Source: Gluconobacter sp. Gdi (GTDB lineage Bacteria; Pseudomonadota; Alphaproteobacteria; Acetobacterales; Acetobacteraceae). From it: a stretch of 64,000 nucleotides of DNA. Location: the NCBI RefSeq assembly GCF_014132155.1, contig NZ_BLJQ01000001.1:434001-498000 (forward strand). The letters are read 5' to 3'. Shown piece after piece: positions 51,601 through 58,718 of this stretch. The number at the start of each line of letters is the position of its first letter. Position 1 is the first letter of the stretch. The notes beneath the pieces were generated by a model that worked only from the letters and a program-made list of their open reading frames with translations, was not told the origin of the DNA and searched no databases. The position numbers and the translations under genes were made by a program.

Positions 51601-53195
51601 TCACGGAGCTGATCGGTCGCCTGCGTCATGCGACGCCGGGTGTGACGCTGATCTCCCCGCCGCCGCATCATGACATCTATTCGATCGAGGATCTGGCCCA
51701 GCTCATTTACGATCTGAAGCAGGTCAACCCAACGGCAACCGTCACCGTGAAGCTGGTTGCCCGGACGGGTATCGGCACGATTGCGGCAGGTGTGGCGAAG
51801 GCGAAGGCTGATGCCATTCTGATCTCCGGTCATTCCGGCGGTACGGGTGCCAGCCCGCAGTCTTCGATCCATTATGCGGGTCTGCCGTGGGAAATGGGTC
51901 TGTCCGAAGCGCATCAGGTTCTGATGCTCAACCGTCTGCGTCATCGTTTGGTGCTGCGGACAGATGGCGGCATCAAGACGGGCCGTGACGTTGTCATGGC
52001 GGCGATGCTGGGTGCGGAAGAGTTCGGTATTGGTACGGCCGCGCTGGTCGCCATGGGCTGCATCATGGTGCGTCAGTGCCATTCCAACACCTGCCCGGTT
52101 GGCGTCTGCGTTCAGGACGAAAAGCTGCGTGCGAAGTTCGAGGGCTCCCCGGAGAAGGTCATCAACCTTTTCACGCTGATTGCTGAAGACATCCGCCATA
52201 TCCTTGCCGATCTAGGCGTTCGCTCCCTGAAGGACGTCATTGGACGGACGGATATGCTGCGTCAGGTGTCCCGCGGTGCGGACTATCTGGATGATCTGGA
52301 TCTGAACTCCCTGCTGGTGCAGGCCGATCCGGGTGAACATGCCCGTTACTGCACCCGCGAGGGCCGTAACGAGGTTCCGGAAACGCTGGACGCACAGATC
52401 GTGGCCGATGCGATCCCGCTGTTCGAGCGTCGTGAGAAGCTGCACCTGCACTACAACGTGCAGAACACGCATCGTGCGATCGGGACGCGTATTTCCGGTA
52501 TGATCACCCGTCAGTTCGGGATGCACGAACTGCCGGAAGGCCAGCTTACGCTGTCGCTCCGTGGGTCGGCTGGTCAGTCCCTGGGTGCCTTCGCGGTGCA
52601 GGGGCTGAAGATGATCGTGGAAGGCGATTCCAACGATTACGTCGGTAAGGGGCTTTCGGGTGCGACGATCGTTGTCCGTCAGTCTCCGGCGTCCACGTGG
52701 CGTTCGGAAGAAAATGCGATCATCGGCAACACGGTTCTGTACGGCGCAACGAGTGGCAAGCTCTTTGCGGCCGGTCAGGCTGGTGAGCGTTTCGCGGTTC
52801 GTAACTCCGGTGCGACGGCTGTTGTTGAAGGCTGTGGCTCGAATGGTTGCGAGTACATGACCGGCGGTAAGGTCGTGATCCTCGGTGAAACTGGCGATAA
52901 CTTCGGTGCTGGCTTTACGGGCGGCATGGCCTATGTGCTCGATCCGAAGGACCGCTTTGAATCCCGCATCAATCCGGACACGGTGATGTGGAACCGCGTG
53001 CAGCCTGGCAGCCGCTGGGACGTGGAACTGCGCACGCTGGTCGAGCAGCATGTGGAAGAAACAGGCAGCACTTACGCCGCGGACCTGCTGCATTGTTGGG
53101 AACACACGCTGGAGCAGTTCTGGCACATCGTTCCCCGCGAATATGCCAAAGTCATTGGCTATGTGCAGGAAGATTTGTCCAAGCTTTCAGCCTGA
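48675..53195 (+). CDS. gltB: Glutamate synthase (NADPH) large subunit
   Basis: A 1506-residue enzyme. A short propeptide ends at ERDSCGVG, where Cys 31 becomes the N-terminal nucleophile of the type II glutamine amidotransferase domain (about 31-430). Central domain about 480-785, FMN-binding synthase domain about 850-1230 (GGTGASPQSSIHYAGLPWEM), a 3Fe-4S cluster in GCIMVRQCHSNTCPVGVC, and the C-terminal GXGXG beta-helix (about 1260-1450, with FAAGQAGERFAVRNSGATAV). All catalytic regions look intact. Followed by a terminator. Confidence 0.97.
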   Translation: MTQNTDFIREYTENVERLKGLYDPTQERDSCGVGLVAALDGKPSRAVVKAGIEALGNIWHRGAVDADGKTGDGAGIHVEIPQDFFAEAIHNSSSDDTIDGRIAVGMVFLPKTDLASQEAGRQIIETEVLNFGYGIYGWRQVPIDTACIGEKANQTRPEIEQIMIRNTLARSEDEFERDLYVLRRRIEKQATSQQVDLYICSLSCRSVIYKGMFLAENLTDFFPDLLDERFVSRFAIYHQRYSTNTFPTWKLAQPFRKVAHNGEINTISGNTNWMRSHETRLSHAALDPYMEDLKPVVQAAGSDTAALDNVFELMTFGGRSAPMAKMMLIPASSGANSAISPAARAMFRYCNAVIEPWDGPAAVCATDGRWVIAGLDRAGLRPLRYSITNDNLLIVGSEAGMVRVPEARIQRRGRLGPGQTLALDLKEGRLYQPDELLEMLASRQDFQSWVKRIRNIEPIVRDVVEPEGMAADVLRRQQMAVSLTHEELETILHPMVETAAEALGSMGDDTPLQVLSKIYRGLSHYFRQGFSQVTNPPIDSLRETRVMSLITRLGNLGNILDERPEQCDLLQLPSPVLTVGEFDELRKVCGENAASIDCTFPVGDGEEGLRAAIASIRVQAEDHVRGGCTHLFLTDENTGPDRVAVPMILATAAVHVHLVRHSLRTFTSLNVRTSSAIDVHAIAVTIGVGATTVNPALAQHSIADRLRRGLFGQMTMREAMERYRKAVDKGLLKIMSKFGISIISAYRGGYNFEAIGLSRALVAEFFPGMPSRISGIGLPGIARNILKAHAAAWDQKVEALPVGGRYKLRRQGETHAFSGQLVHMLQSAVSANSYTLYRRYADAVRQMPPVALRDLLDFKAPHAPIPVDEVESITQIRRRLVAPGISLGALSPEAHETLAIAMNRIGAKSDSGEGGEDAERSKPRPNGDNASSAIKQVASGRFGVTAQYLNDCREIEIKMAQGAKPGEGGQLPGFKVTELIGRLRHATPGVTLISPPPHHDIYSIEDLAQLIYDLKQVNPTATVTVKLVARTGIGTIAAGVAKAKADAILISGHSGGTGASPQSSIHYAGLPWEMGLSEAHQVLMLNRLRHRLVLRTDGGIKTGRDVVMAAMLGAEEFGIGTAALVAMGCIMVRQCHSNTCPVGVCVQDEKLRAKFEGSPEKVINLFTLIAEDIRHILADLGVRSLKDVIGRTDMLRQVSRGADYLDDLDLNSLLVQADPGEHARYCTREGRNEVPETLDAQIVADAIPLFERREKLHLHYNVQNTHRAIGTRISGMITRQFGMHELPEGQLTLSLRGSAGQSLGAFAVQGLKMIVEGDSNDYVGKGLSGATIVVRQSPASTWRSEENAIIGNTVLYGATSGKLFAAGQAGERFAVRNSGATAVVEGCGSNGCEYMTGGKVVILGETGDNFGAGFTGGMAYVLDPKDRFESRINPDTVMWNRVQPGSRWDVELRTLVEQHVEETGSTYAADLLHCWEHTLEQFWHIVPREYAKVIGYVQEDLSKLSA

Positions 53196-53213
53196 GAGTT
53201 TCAGGTCTCATGG

Positions 53214-53251
53214 AAAAGTCTGTACCGGAAATCCGGTGCAGGCTTTTTTTT
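53214..53251 (+). terminator. Rho-independent terminator of gltDB
   Basis: The arms 53214-53228 and 53233-53247 pair over 15 bases (two G-T pairs) around loop AAAT, ending in a run of eight Ts (53244-53251). Confidence 0.92.
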
Positions 53252-53318
53252 GTTTGAAGACCTACCGTTTCCTTCTTCTAACAATATCGATATAAAAACG
53301 ATATTTGTGGGGAAAATA

Positions 53319-54356
53319 ATGAAGAGATGGAGTGTTGTTTCGGCTGCGGCTGGTCTGCTGATGACCTTCTCTCTCGCAAAAGCAGGGAGCGTTTCATTTC
53401 CTTCCGAACTTCAGTCGTATGTTCATGACGGCCATTTTGAAGTCGGGGATTTTGCGTGGATGCGCGGCGCATTTCCCGGAGCCAATGATGAACAGAAAAA
53501 GCGCTGGGAACACTTGCAGGCTTATTCTACCGCTTGCCTTAAGGAGGCTACGAAGCAGGAAACTGAGGCGCTGCTGAGAGAGGGTGAAAAGGTAAGCGTG
53601 TCTTTGGAAGAACGGCCTTATATCCCATATGCGGATGAGAAGTGTTCGGGGCTCTGGTTCTGGTCCTCCTCACCTCAGAACGTCAAGACATGGCCTGAAT
53701 TCAAAACTCTTGTGACAGAAGAGAGTCCCGTAATTCGTGCTTATCTGACGGCAGTTGAAGAAACGCAAAAAGCTGAAAATCTTATTGATGTAGACGGTAA
53801 AGAGCATGAATCTGAGAGATTGCTAATTCGTGGGGTAACGGATCAGACAATTCGTCGTCCTTTGATGAATGGTCTGGATCTAACAGGGGAGGGTCATCCT
53901 GCTTCAGTTCAGGTGAATGAATTTCGTACGATGTTTCTCGCAGAGCGGATGGAAGAGATTGACCACGCCAACACCCGTTGGCTGCAGAAAATTGTAGCAT
54001 CCAAGAGCTGGCCCACTCTGACACAGGCTGGTTCTGTCACCTCGAAGGCTGCGTGGTTGCTGGTGCAGCATGCTGATGACGATATTGCCTTTCAGGCCAG
54101 GGCGCTAAAGCTCATGACCCAACTGGCGAAGAAAGGCGAAGTGAACCAATCCAATTATGCCCTGCTGACAGATCGCGTATCGATTGCCCTGACAGGGCAT
54201 CAAATTTATGGATCACAGATGTCCTGCACCAAAGGGCGTCTTATTCCTTTGCCCATTGAGCAGCCCACTGACGTAAACCAGCGCAGGCATGCACTTGGCA
54301 TTGGAACAATCGAACAGAAAATTTCCGAGATGAAAGAAGCGGGCATTTGCCGGTGA
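53319..54356 (+). CDS. Exported DUF6624 family protein
   Basis: A 345-residue protein with a signal peptide (MKRWSVVSAAAGLLMTFSLA, cleaved near AKA-GS). The C-terminal third matches the DUF6624 pattern: ERMEEIDHANTRWLQKIVAS, AAWLLVQHADDDIAFQARAL, LTDRVSIALTGHQIYGSQMS and LPIEQPTDVNQRRHALGIGT. Function unknown; conserved His/Asp and Tyr are present. GGGGAAA precedes ATG 53319. Base use is clearly more A+T-rich than the flanking genes. It stands alone. Confidence 0.75.
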   Translation: MKRWSVVSAAAGLLMTFSLAKAGSVSFPSELQSYVHDGHFEVGDFAWMRGAFPGANDEQKKRWEHLQAYSTACLKEATKQETEALLREGEKVSVSLEERPYIPYADEKCSGLWFWSSSPQNVKTWPEFKTLVTEESPVIRAYLTAVEETQKAENLIDVDGKEHESERLLIRGVTDQTIRRPLMNGLDLTGEGHPASVQVNEFRTMFLAERMEEIDHANTRWLQKIVASKSWPTLTQAGSVTSKAAWLLVQHADDDIAFQARALKLMTQLAKKGEVNQSNYALLTDRVSIALTGHQIYGSQMSCTKGRLIPLPIEQPTDVNQRRHALGIGTIEQKISEMKEAGICR

Positions 54357-54409
54357 GCGGAGGCTCGGAGGCCGAGTTTTGTCTCTGCTCATGGCGGATG
54401 TTTTAGTGA

Positions 54410-54979
54410 TCAGAACATGAGTTTCCGTGTCAGTTTTGCAAGTGCGTCAATCTGGCCGGTCAGAAATTTGCAGGTTGGTTCGTCCGTCAGTTTCAGCGTT
54501 TCCGGATCTACTTTACCCGTCACCATGCTAATCATGACTTCAGGGCGATTGAGAACATATGCGTCCAGAAAGACCATGTTCTGCCGGAGGTTGTATTGCG
54601 CTCTGGCACCTCCGATCATGCCGGGAGAGGCCGTCTGGATGGCGAGGGGTTTTCCGCTGAAAGGTTGGGGCGATACGCGGGAGAGCCAGTCGATTGCATT
54701 TTTCAATGCGCCAGGAATGGAATAATTGTATTCCGGGGTCACGATGATGACGCCGTCTGCGGCCTGGATCTGCTCGGCCATGGCCAGAACAGGGGCCGGG
54801 AAGCCTGCGTCCTGAACATCCTGGTCATAATGGGGAAAATCCCCGATCGATCCGAGCGCGGTAATGGAAATTCCTTCGGGCGCAAGCTCCGGCAAAGCAC
54901 GAGCAACTGCCGCGTTGAAGGACGCTTTGCGCAGGCTTCCGAGCAGGGTGACGAAATGCAGGGGCGTATCGTTGGGCAT
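54410..54979 (-). CDS. NADPH-dependent FMN reductase family protein
   Basis: A 189-residue flavodoxin-like oxidoreductase. FMN phosphate loop TLLGSLRKASFNAAVARAL and the second flavin contact IIVTPEYNYSIPGALKNAIDWL. Relatives (ChrR, ArsH-like, YieF) reduce quinones, chromate or azo dyes with NAD(P)H and protect against oxidative stress. Which substrate is used here is unknown. Divergence from neighbours and lack of operon partners give no further clue. Confidence 0.88.
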   Translation of the reverse strand: MPNDTPLHFVTLLGSLRKASFNAAVARALPELAPEGISITALGSIGDFPHYDQDVQDAGFPAPVLAMAEQIQAADGVIIVTPEYNYSIPGALKNAIDWLSRVSPQPFSGKPLAIQTASPGMIGGARAQYNLRQNMVFLDAYVLNRPEVMISMVTGKVDPETLKLTDEPTCKFLTGQIDALAKLTRKLMF

Positions 54980-55054
54980 GGACAGGTCTCCATCGAAGTG
55001 CCGGTCATGTCATGGCCAAAAGCTAGGGCAACCATGACATGACGTCAGAGTGAG

Positions 55055-56248
55055 TCAGGCTGCGGTTTTCAGCATTCCGTGAGGATCGAGAACGAATTTG
55101 CGCGGCGCGCCGTTGTCGAAGTCATGGTAGCCGCGTGGTGCGTCTTCGAGTGAAATCACGGTGGCGTTGACGATATCTGCGATGGGCAGGCGCCCATGCA
55201 AAATGGCCTGCATCAGTTGCCGGTTATATCTCAGAACGGGTGTTTGCCCGGTATGGAACGACTGGCTTTTAGCCCAGCCCTGACCCAGCCGGAGTGTCAG
55301 ATTGCCTTTCTGCGCCGCAGCTTCATGGGCGCCCGGATCTTCCGTCACATACAGGCCCGGAATACCGATGGCTCCGGCCGGGCGGGTGACTTCCATGGCC
55401 TGATTGAGAATGACGGCTGGCTGCTCCTTTCCGTCATATCCTTTGGCTTCAAAACCGACGGCATCAATGAAGCTGTCGACTTCCGGTGTCCCGATGACCT
55501 GTTCGATGAGGTCTCCGAGCCGGTCATGGTTCTGGAGGTTGATAGGTTCAAACCCGACCGCCTTCGCGTGGGCGAGGCGCTCAGGATTGAAATCGCCGAT
55601 CATGACGACTGCGGCCCCTAGAATGCGCGCCGACGCGGCTGCGGCCATACCGACTGGCCCGGCGCCCGCGATATAGACCGTTGATCCCACACCCACCTTG
55701 GCATTGATGGCGCCATGGAAGCCGGTGGGGAGAATATCGGTCAGCATTGTGAGGTCTTTGATGCGCTCAAGTGCCTGAGCCTTGTCAGGGAAGCGCAGCA
55801 GATTGAAATCGGCATAAGGGACCATGACGTAGCGGGCCTGTCCGCCGATCCATCCGCCCATATCAACATAGCCATACGCGCCGCCTGCGCGGCTCGCATT
55901 GACTGTCAGACATACGCCCGTGTGTTGTTCCCGGCAGCATCGGCATCGGCCACAGGCGACGTTGAAGGGAACGGAGACCAGATCGCCCTTCCGAACCATC
56001 TCGACATCCGATCCGGTTTCGATGACTTCGCCGGTGATTTCGTGGCCCAGGACCAACCCCGATGGGGCGGTCGTGCGGCCTCGGACCATATGCTGGTCGG
56101 AGCCGCAGATATTGGTGGAGACGACTTTGAGAATGACGCCGTGGTCAATCTTCCGGCCATCGGGTGTTTCCATTCGGGGGTCGTCGATCCGCTGGACTTC
56201 AACATGATTAGGGCCGAGATAAACGACCCCTCTGTTTTCGTCAGACAT
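55055..56248 (-). CDS. fdhA: Zinc-dependent dehydrogenase, glutathione-independent formaldehyde dehydrogenase type
   Basis: A 397-residue medium-chain alcohol dehydrogenase. Catalytic zinc region STNICGSDQHMVRGR and GLVLGHEITGEVIETGSDVE; structural zinc cysteines CGRCRCCREQHTGVC; Rossmann loop GSTVYIAGAGPVGMAAAASA. The long insertion near the coenzyme domain and the pattern RPAGAIGIPGLYVTEDPGA resemble Pseudomonas formaldehyde dehydrogenase, which binds NAD very tightly. The start ATG 56248 has GGAGAG six bases upstream. A related aldehyde dismutase role is possible. Confidence 0.88.
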   Translation of the reverse strand: MSDENRGVVYLGPNHVEVQRIDDPRMETPDGRKIDHGVILKVVSTNICGSDQHMVRGRTTAPSGLVLGHEITGEVIETGSDVEMVRKGDLVSVPFNVACGRCRCCREQHTGVCLTVNASRAGGAYGYVDMGGWIGGQARYVMVPYADFNLLRFPDKAQALERIKDLTMLTDILPTGFHGAINAKVGVGSTVYIAGAGPVGMAAAASARILGAAVVMIGDFNPERLAHAKAVGFEPINLQNHDRLGDLIEQVIGTPEVDSFIDAVGFEAKGYDGKEQPAVILNQAMEVTRPAGAIGIPGLYVTEDPGAHEAAAQKGNLTLRLGQGWAKSQSFHTGQTPVLRYNRQLMQAILHGRLPIADIVNATVISLEDAPRGYHDFDNGAPRKFVLDPHGMLKTAA

Positions 56249-56559
56249 GGCTTCTCTCCAGGTTCGGGCAGCGGCCATCCCTTGCGGCCGGGGTCGCCCG
56301 GCACGACGAAATGTTGTCGTACAGAGGCCTCAACGTTCGCCGCGTGTTCTGGAACCGTGACATAGGGCTACAGACGCGCCTCTCGCCTGAAAGTGATGGG
56401 AAACATGTCTGTTGCTTGCCGTCCTCTTTCGAGGGTGGTTTGTGAACCGGGATATAACCGACTTTTCAGGGCAGACTTGAAGCTGGCCATATAACCCCCT
56501 TAACCTGTGGTCCATCTGTAGGCACGATGGTGCCAACTGCACGATCAACCGAGGGGTTC

Positions 56560-57372
56560 ATGGAAAATCACGTCAATACGTTATGGGGCCAGTTTTATGG
56601 CTGGCTGCCCACGCTACTGAGCTATGTCGGACAGCTTGTTCTGGCGATTATTGTGCTGCTGGTGGGCTGGTCCATCATCAACATGATCACGCGCGGCATG
56701 GGCCGCATGATGGCCGCCAGCAACATTGAGCCAACCCTGAGGGGCTTCCTGCTCAGCGTCGTCGGGCTGCTGCTGAAGGCGCTTCTGCTGATCAGCGTTG
56801 CTTCGATGGTTGGCATTGCAACGACGTCCTTCGTCGCAGTTCTGGGTGCGGCTGGCCTGGCTGTTGGCATGGCGCTTCAGGGCAGTCTTGCCAACTTTGC
56901 GGGTGGCGTGCTGATCCTGCTGTTCCGTCCGTTTAAAGTGGGGGATTCAATTACGGCCGCGGGCAATACCGGCACGGTTGTCTCGATCGAGATGTTCCGG
57001 ACTGTGCTACAGGATTCCACGAATGACATCGTTTACGTGCCCAACGGAACGCTTTCGAACAATGTCGTCATCAACAGCTCCCAGTCTGAGCGACTGCTGG
57101 CATCGGTCAGCCTGCTGATTGATTATAATGACGATATTGACAAGGCTCGTGCCCTGCTTCTGGGGCTGTTTGAAAATGATGCTCTGGTTCTCAAGACGCC
57201 CGCGCCATCCGTTTCGTTTCTGCCTCGTCCGGCCAATGTCGCCGTTACGCTGGGCTTCTGGTGTGCTCCGGGCAATGTAACGCCGCTGGTTGCGAAGTAT
57301 TCTGAAGCATCCATTCAGGCGCTGAAGAAAGAAGGCTTCCGTCTGGGTGTTACGGCCCGTACTGCAGCCTGA
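56560..57372 (+). CDS. mscS: Small-conductance mechanosensitive channel MscS
   Basis: About 270 residues. Three transmembrane helices (about residues 22-44, 65-88 and 95-122), the last being the pore helix VLGAAGLAVGMALQGSLANF with the conserved Gly/Ala pattern, and then the beta domain (LLFRPFKVGDSI, NGTLSNNVVINSS). It opens under membrane tension to release osmolytes on hypo-osmotic shock. Start ATG 56560 follows GAGGGG; an in-frame ATG at 56527 also exists. Confidence 0.92.
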   Translation: MENHVNTLWGQFYGWLPTLLSYVGQLVLAIIVLLVGWSIINMITRGMGRMMAASNIEPTLRGFLLSVVGLLLKALLLISVASMVGIATTSFVAVLGAAGLAVGMALQGSLANFAGGVLILLFRPFKVGDSITAAGNTGTVVSIEMFRTVLQDSTNDIVYVPNGTLSNNVVINSSQSERLLASVSLLIDYNDDIDKARALLLGLFENDALVLKTPAPSVSFLPRPANVAVTLGFWCAPGNVTPLVAKYSEASIQALKKEGFRLGVTARTAA

Positions 57373-57507
57373 TCTTGGTGCGGCCTGTCTAGGACTATGC
57401 TGGGCTGGCCGCGTTTCAGTTTTTAAGTTTACCCAATTAAAAAACGCAGCATCGTTGGTTTCCGCAAGAAAAACCAAATCAATTAAAACAGCAATTTTTG
57501 AGATTGA

Positions 57508-57584
57508 TGGTGGACCCGACGCGATTCGAACGCGTGACCTTTGCCTTCGGAGGGCAACGCTCTATCCAGCTGAGCTACGGGTCC
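57508..57584 (-). tRNA. tRNA-Arg (anticodon CCG)
   Basis: A 77-nt tRNA on the minus strand from GGACCCGTAGCTC to encoded CCA. Acceptor arm GGACCCG/CGGGTCC, D arm AGCTCAGCTGGATAGAGC, anticodon loop CTCCGAA within the stem TTGCC/GGCAA (CCG), T loop GTTCGAATC. Confidence 0.96.
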
Positions 57585-57646
57585 GTCGGGTTTCCAATAG
57601 ACGGTTCAGGACAGGCTTGCCAAGCCCTTAGTAGAATTTTGTTTGT

Positions 57647-58669
57647 TCAAGGTTGCGCGGTGGCTTTCCAGAGGGCGGCAGCGACGTCTCCTCCGGATGG
57701 AAGGGCGTGGTCGGGCGTCAAAATCCATGAGGTGACGTCCTGTGCTGTGATTCGTTTATCGCGGCTCAGCAGATGATGGGCCGTCGGAAATTCATCTAGT
57801 CGTACTGAGTTGGGAAGGCGTTTCAACAGACGTGCGGTGTAAGGCGGAAGAACGAACTGGTCCCGACCACCGAAAATCATAAGCATGGGCGTTCTGACCC
57901 GTGGTGCGTCGTCAAAAGCTGTTGCCATGAGGTGGGTCAGGCCAAAAAGCGGATGAATGGTCGAACTATGCTGGGTCAGCGGGTCAAAATACATGCGTCG
58001 CAGAGCATGGATGTTATCGCTCGCAACGCGCTCTCCGGGGACGGCTGATCCATCCAGTTTCCAGTGGGGCGCGACTGTATCGATGCCATCCAGAACGGTC
58101 TGCCAGAGCTCACCGAGTTTCATGATGGCTGGTGCGAGAAGAATGGTTCCGGACAGTTCTGGTGGCGGGTCGGTCGCAAGGAGCAGGGCGACGGCTCCGC
58201 CCATGCTTTCGCCCATGACATAGAGAGGCACGCCGGGATAACGCCTGCGGAGCCACGTAAGCTCTTCCCGCGTGTCCTGAACCATGCGCGTCGTGCTGCT
58301 CCAGCCACCTGCGTCCTGTGTTGCGCCGAACCCGCGCTGGTCTGGTGCGACTATTTCGATACCGGCAGCGCTCAGGGGCGGTGCAAAGAATTCCCAGGCA
58401 TCCCGGCTGTCTCCGAAGCCATGAAGCGCCAGAATAACGGCCTTCAAGGGGTGTGCTGCGGGATAAGTTCTTGAAGGAATGTGAGCACCATCCGCCATGC
58501 TAAGCGTCACATCCGGGGGGATGAGGGCTGTTTCTTTCGCTGTCGGATGCAGGTCGGGCATTGGCCGGTGCGTGCAGGCACCGAGAAGCAGCGTGCAGGC
58601 CGCAAAGCAGGCCAAGGTGCAGGAAAGACGCCACAGGCGGTTTGAAACGGATGGGAATGAGCCTATCAT
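57647..58669 (-). CDS. Lipoprotein alpha/beta hydrolase (lysophospholipase-like)
   Basis: A 340-residue protein with a lipoprotein signal: hydrophobic stretch then LLLGAC, so Cys 32 should be lipidated. The alpha/beta hydrolase core has [20 protein letters not shown], the nucleophile elbow [16 protein letters not shown] (Ser in GESMG), the acid near [11 protein letters not shown] and a catalytic His in [11 protein letters not shown]. Close to monoacylglycerol lipase or lysophospholipase families; substrate unknown. Its start is divergent from polA. Confidence 0.88.
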   Translation of the reverse strand: MIGSFPSVSNRLWRLSCTLACFAACTLLLGACTHRPMPDLHPTAKETALIPPDVTLSMADGAHIPSRTYPAAHPLKAVILALHGFGDSRDAWEFFAPPLSAAGIEIVAPDQRGFGATQDAGGWSSTTRMVQDTREELTWLRRRYPGVPLYVMGESMGGAVALLLATDPPPELSGTILLAPAIMKLGELWQTVLDGIDTVAPHWKLDGSAVPGERVASDNIHALRRMYFDPLTQHSSTIHPLFGLTHLMATAFDDAPRVRTPMLMIFGGRDQFVLPPYTARLLKRLPNSVRLDEFPTAHHLLSRDKRITAQDVTSWILTPDHALPSGGDVAAALWKATAQP

Positions 58670-58718
58670 CGCGAAGATTTTAGAACGTCCGGCCCTTCCG
58701 GGCGAGAAGGAGATATTC

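Noticed and set aside
57585-57625. Possible promoter of tRNA-Arg (TTGGCA with TCTATT, 16 bases apart)
   Set aside because: Noted, but the match is moderate and several alternative readings exist; not listed as a feature.
58497-58718. Upstream extension of polA
   Set aside because: Overlaps the divergent lipoprotein start; a GTG with an ideal ribosome site at 58719 gives the family N-terminus.
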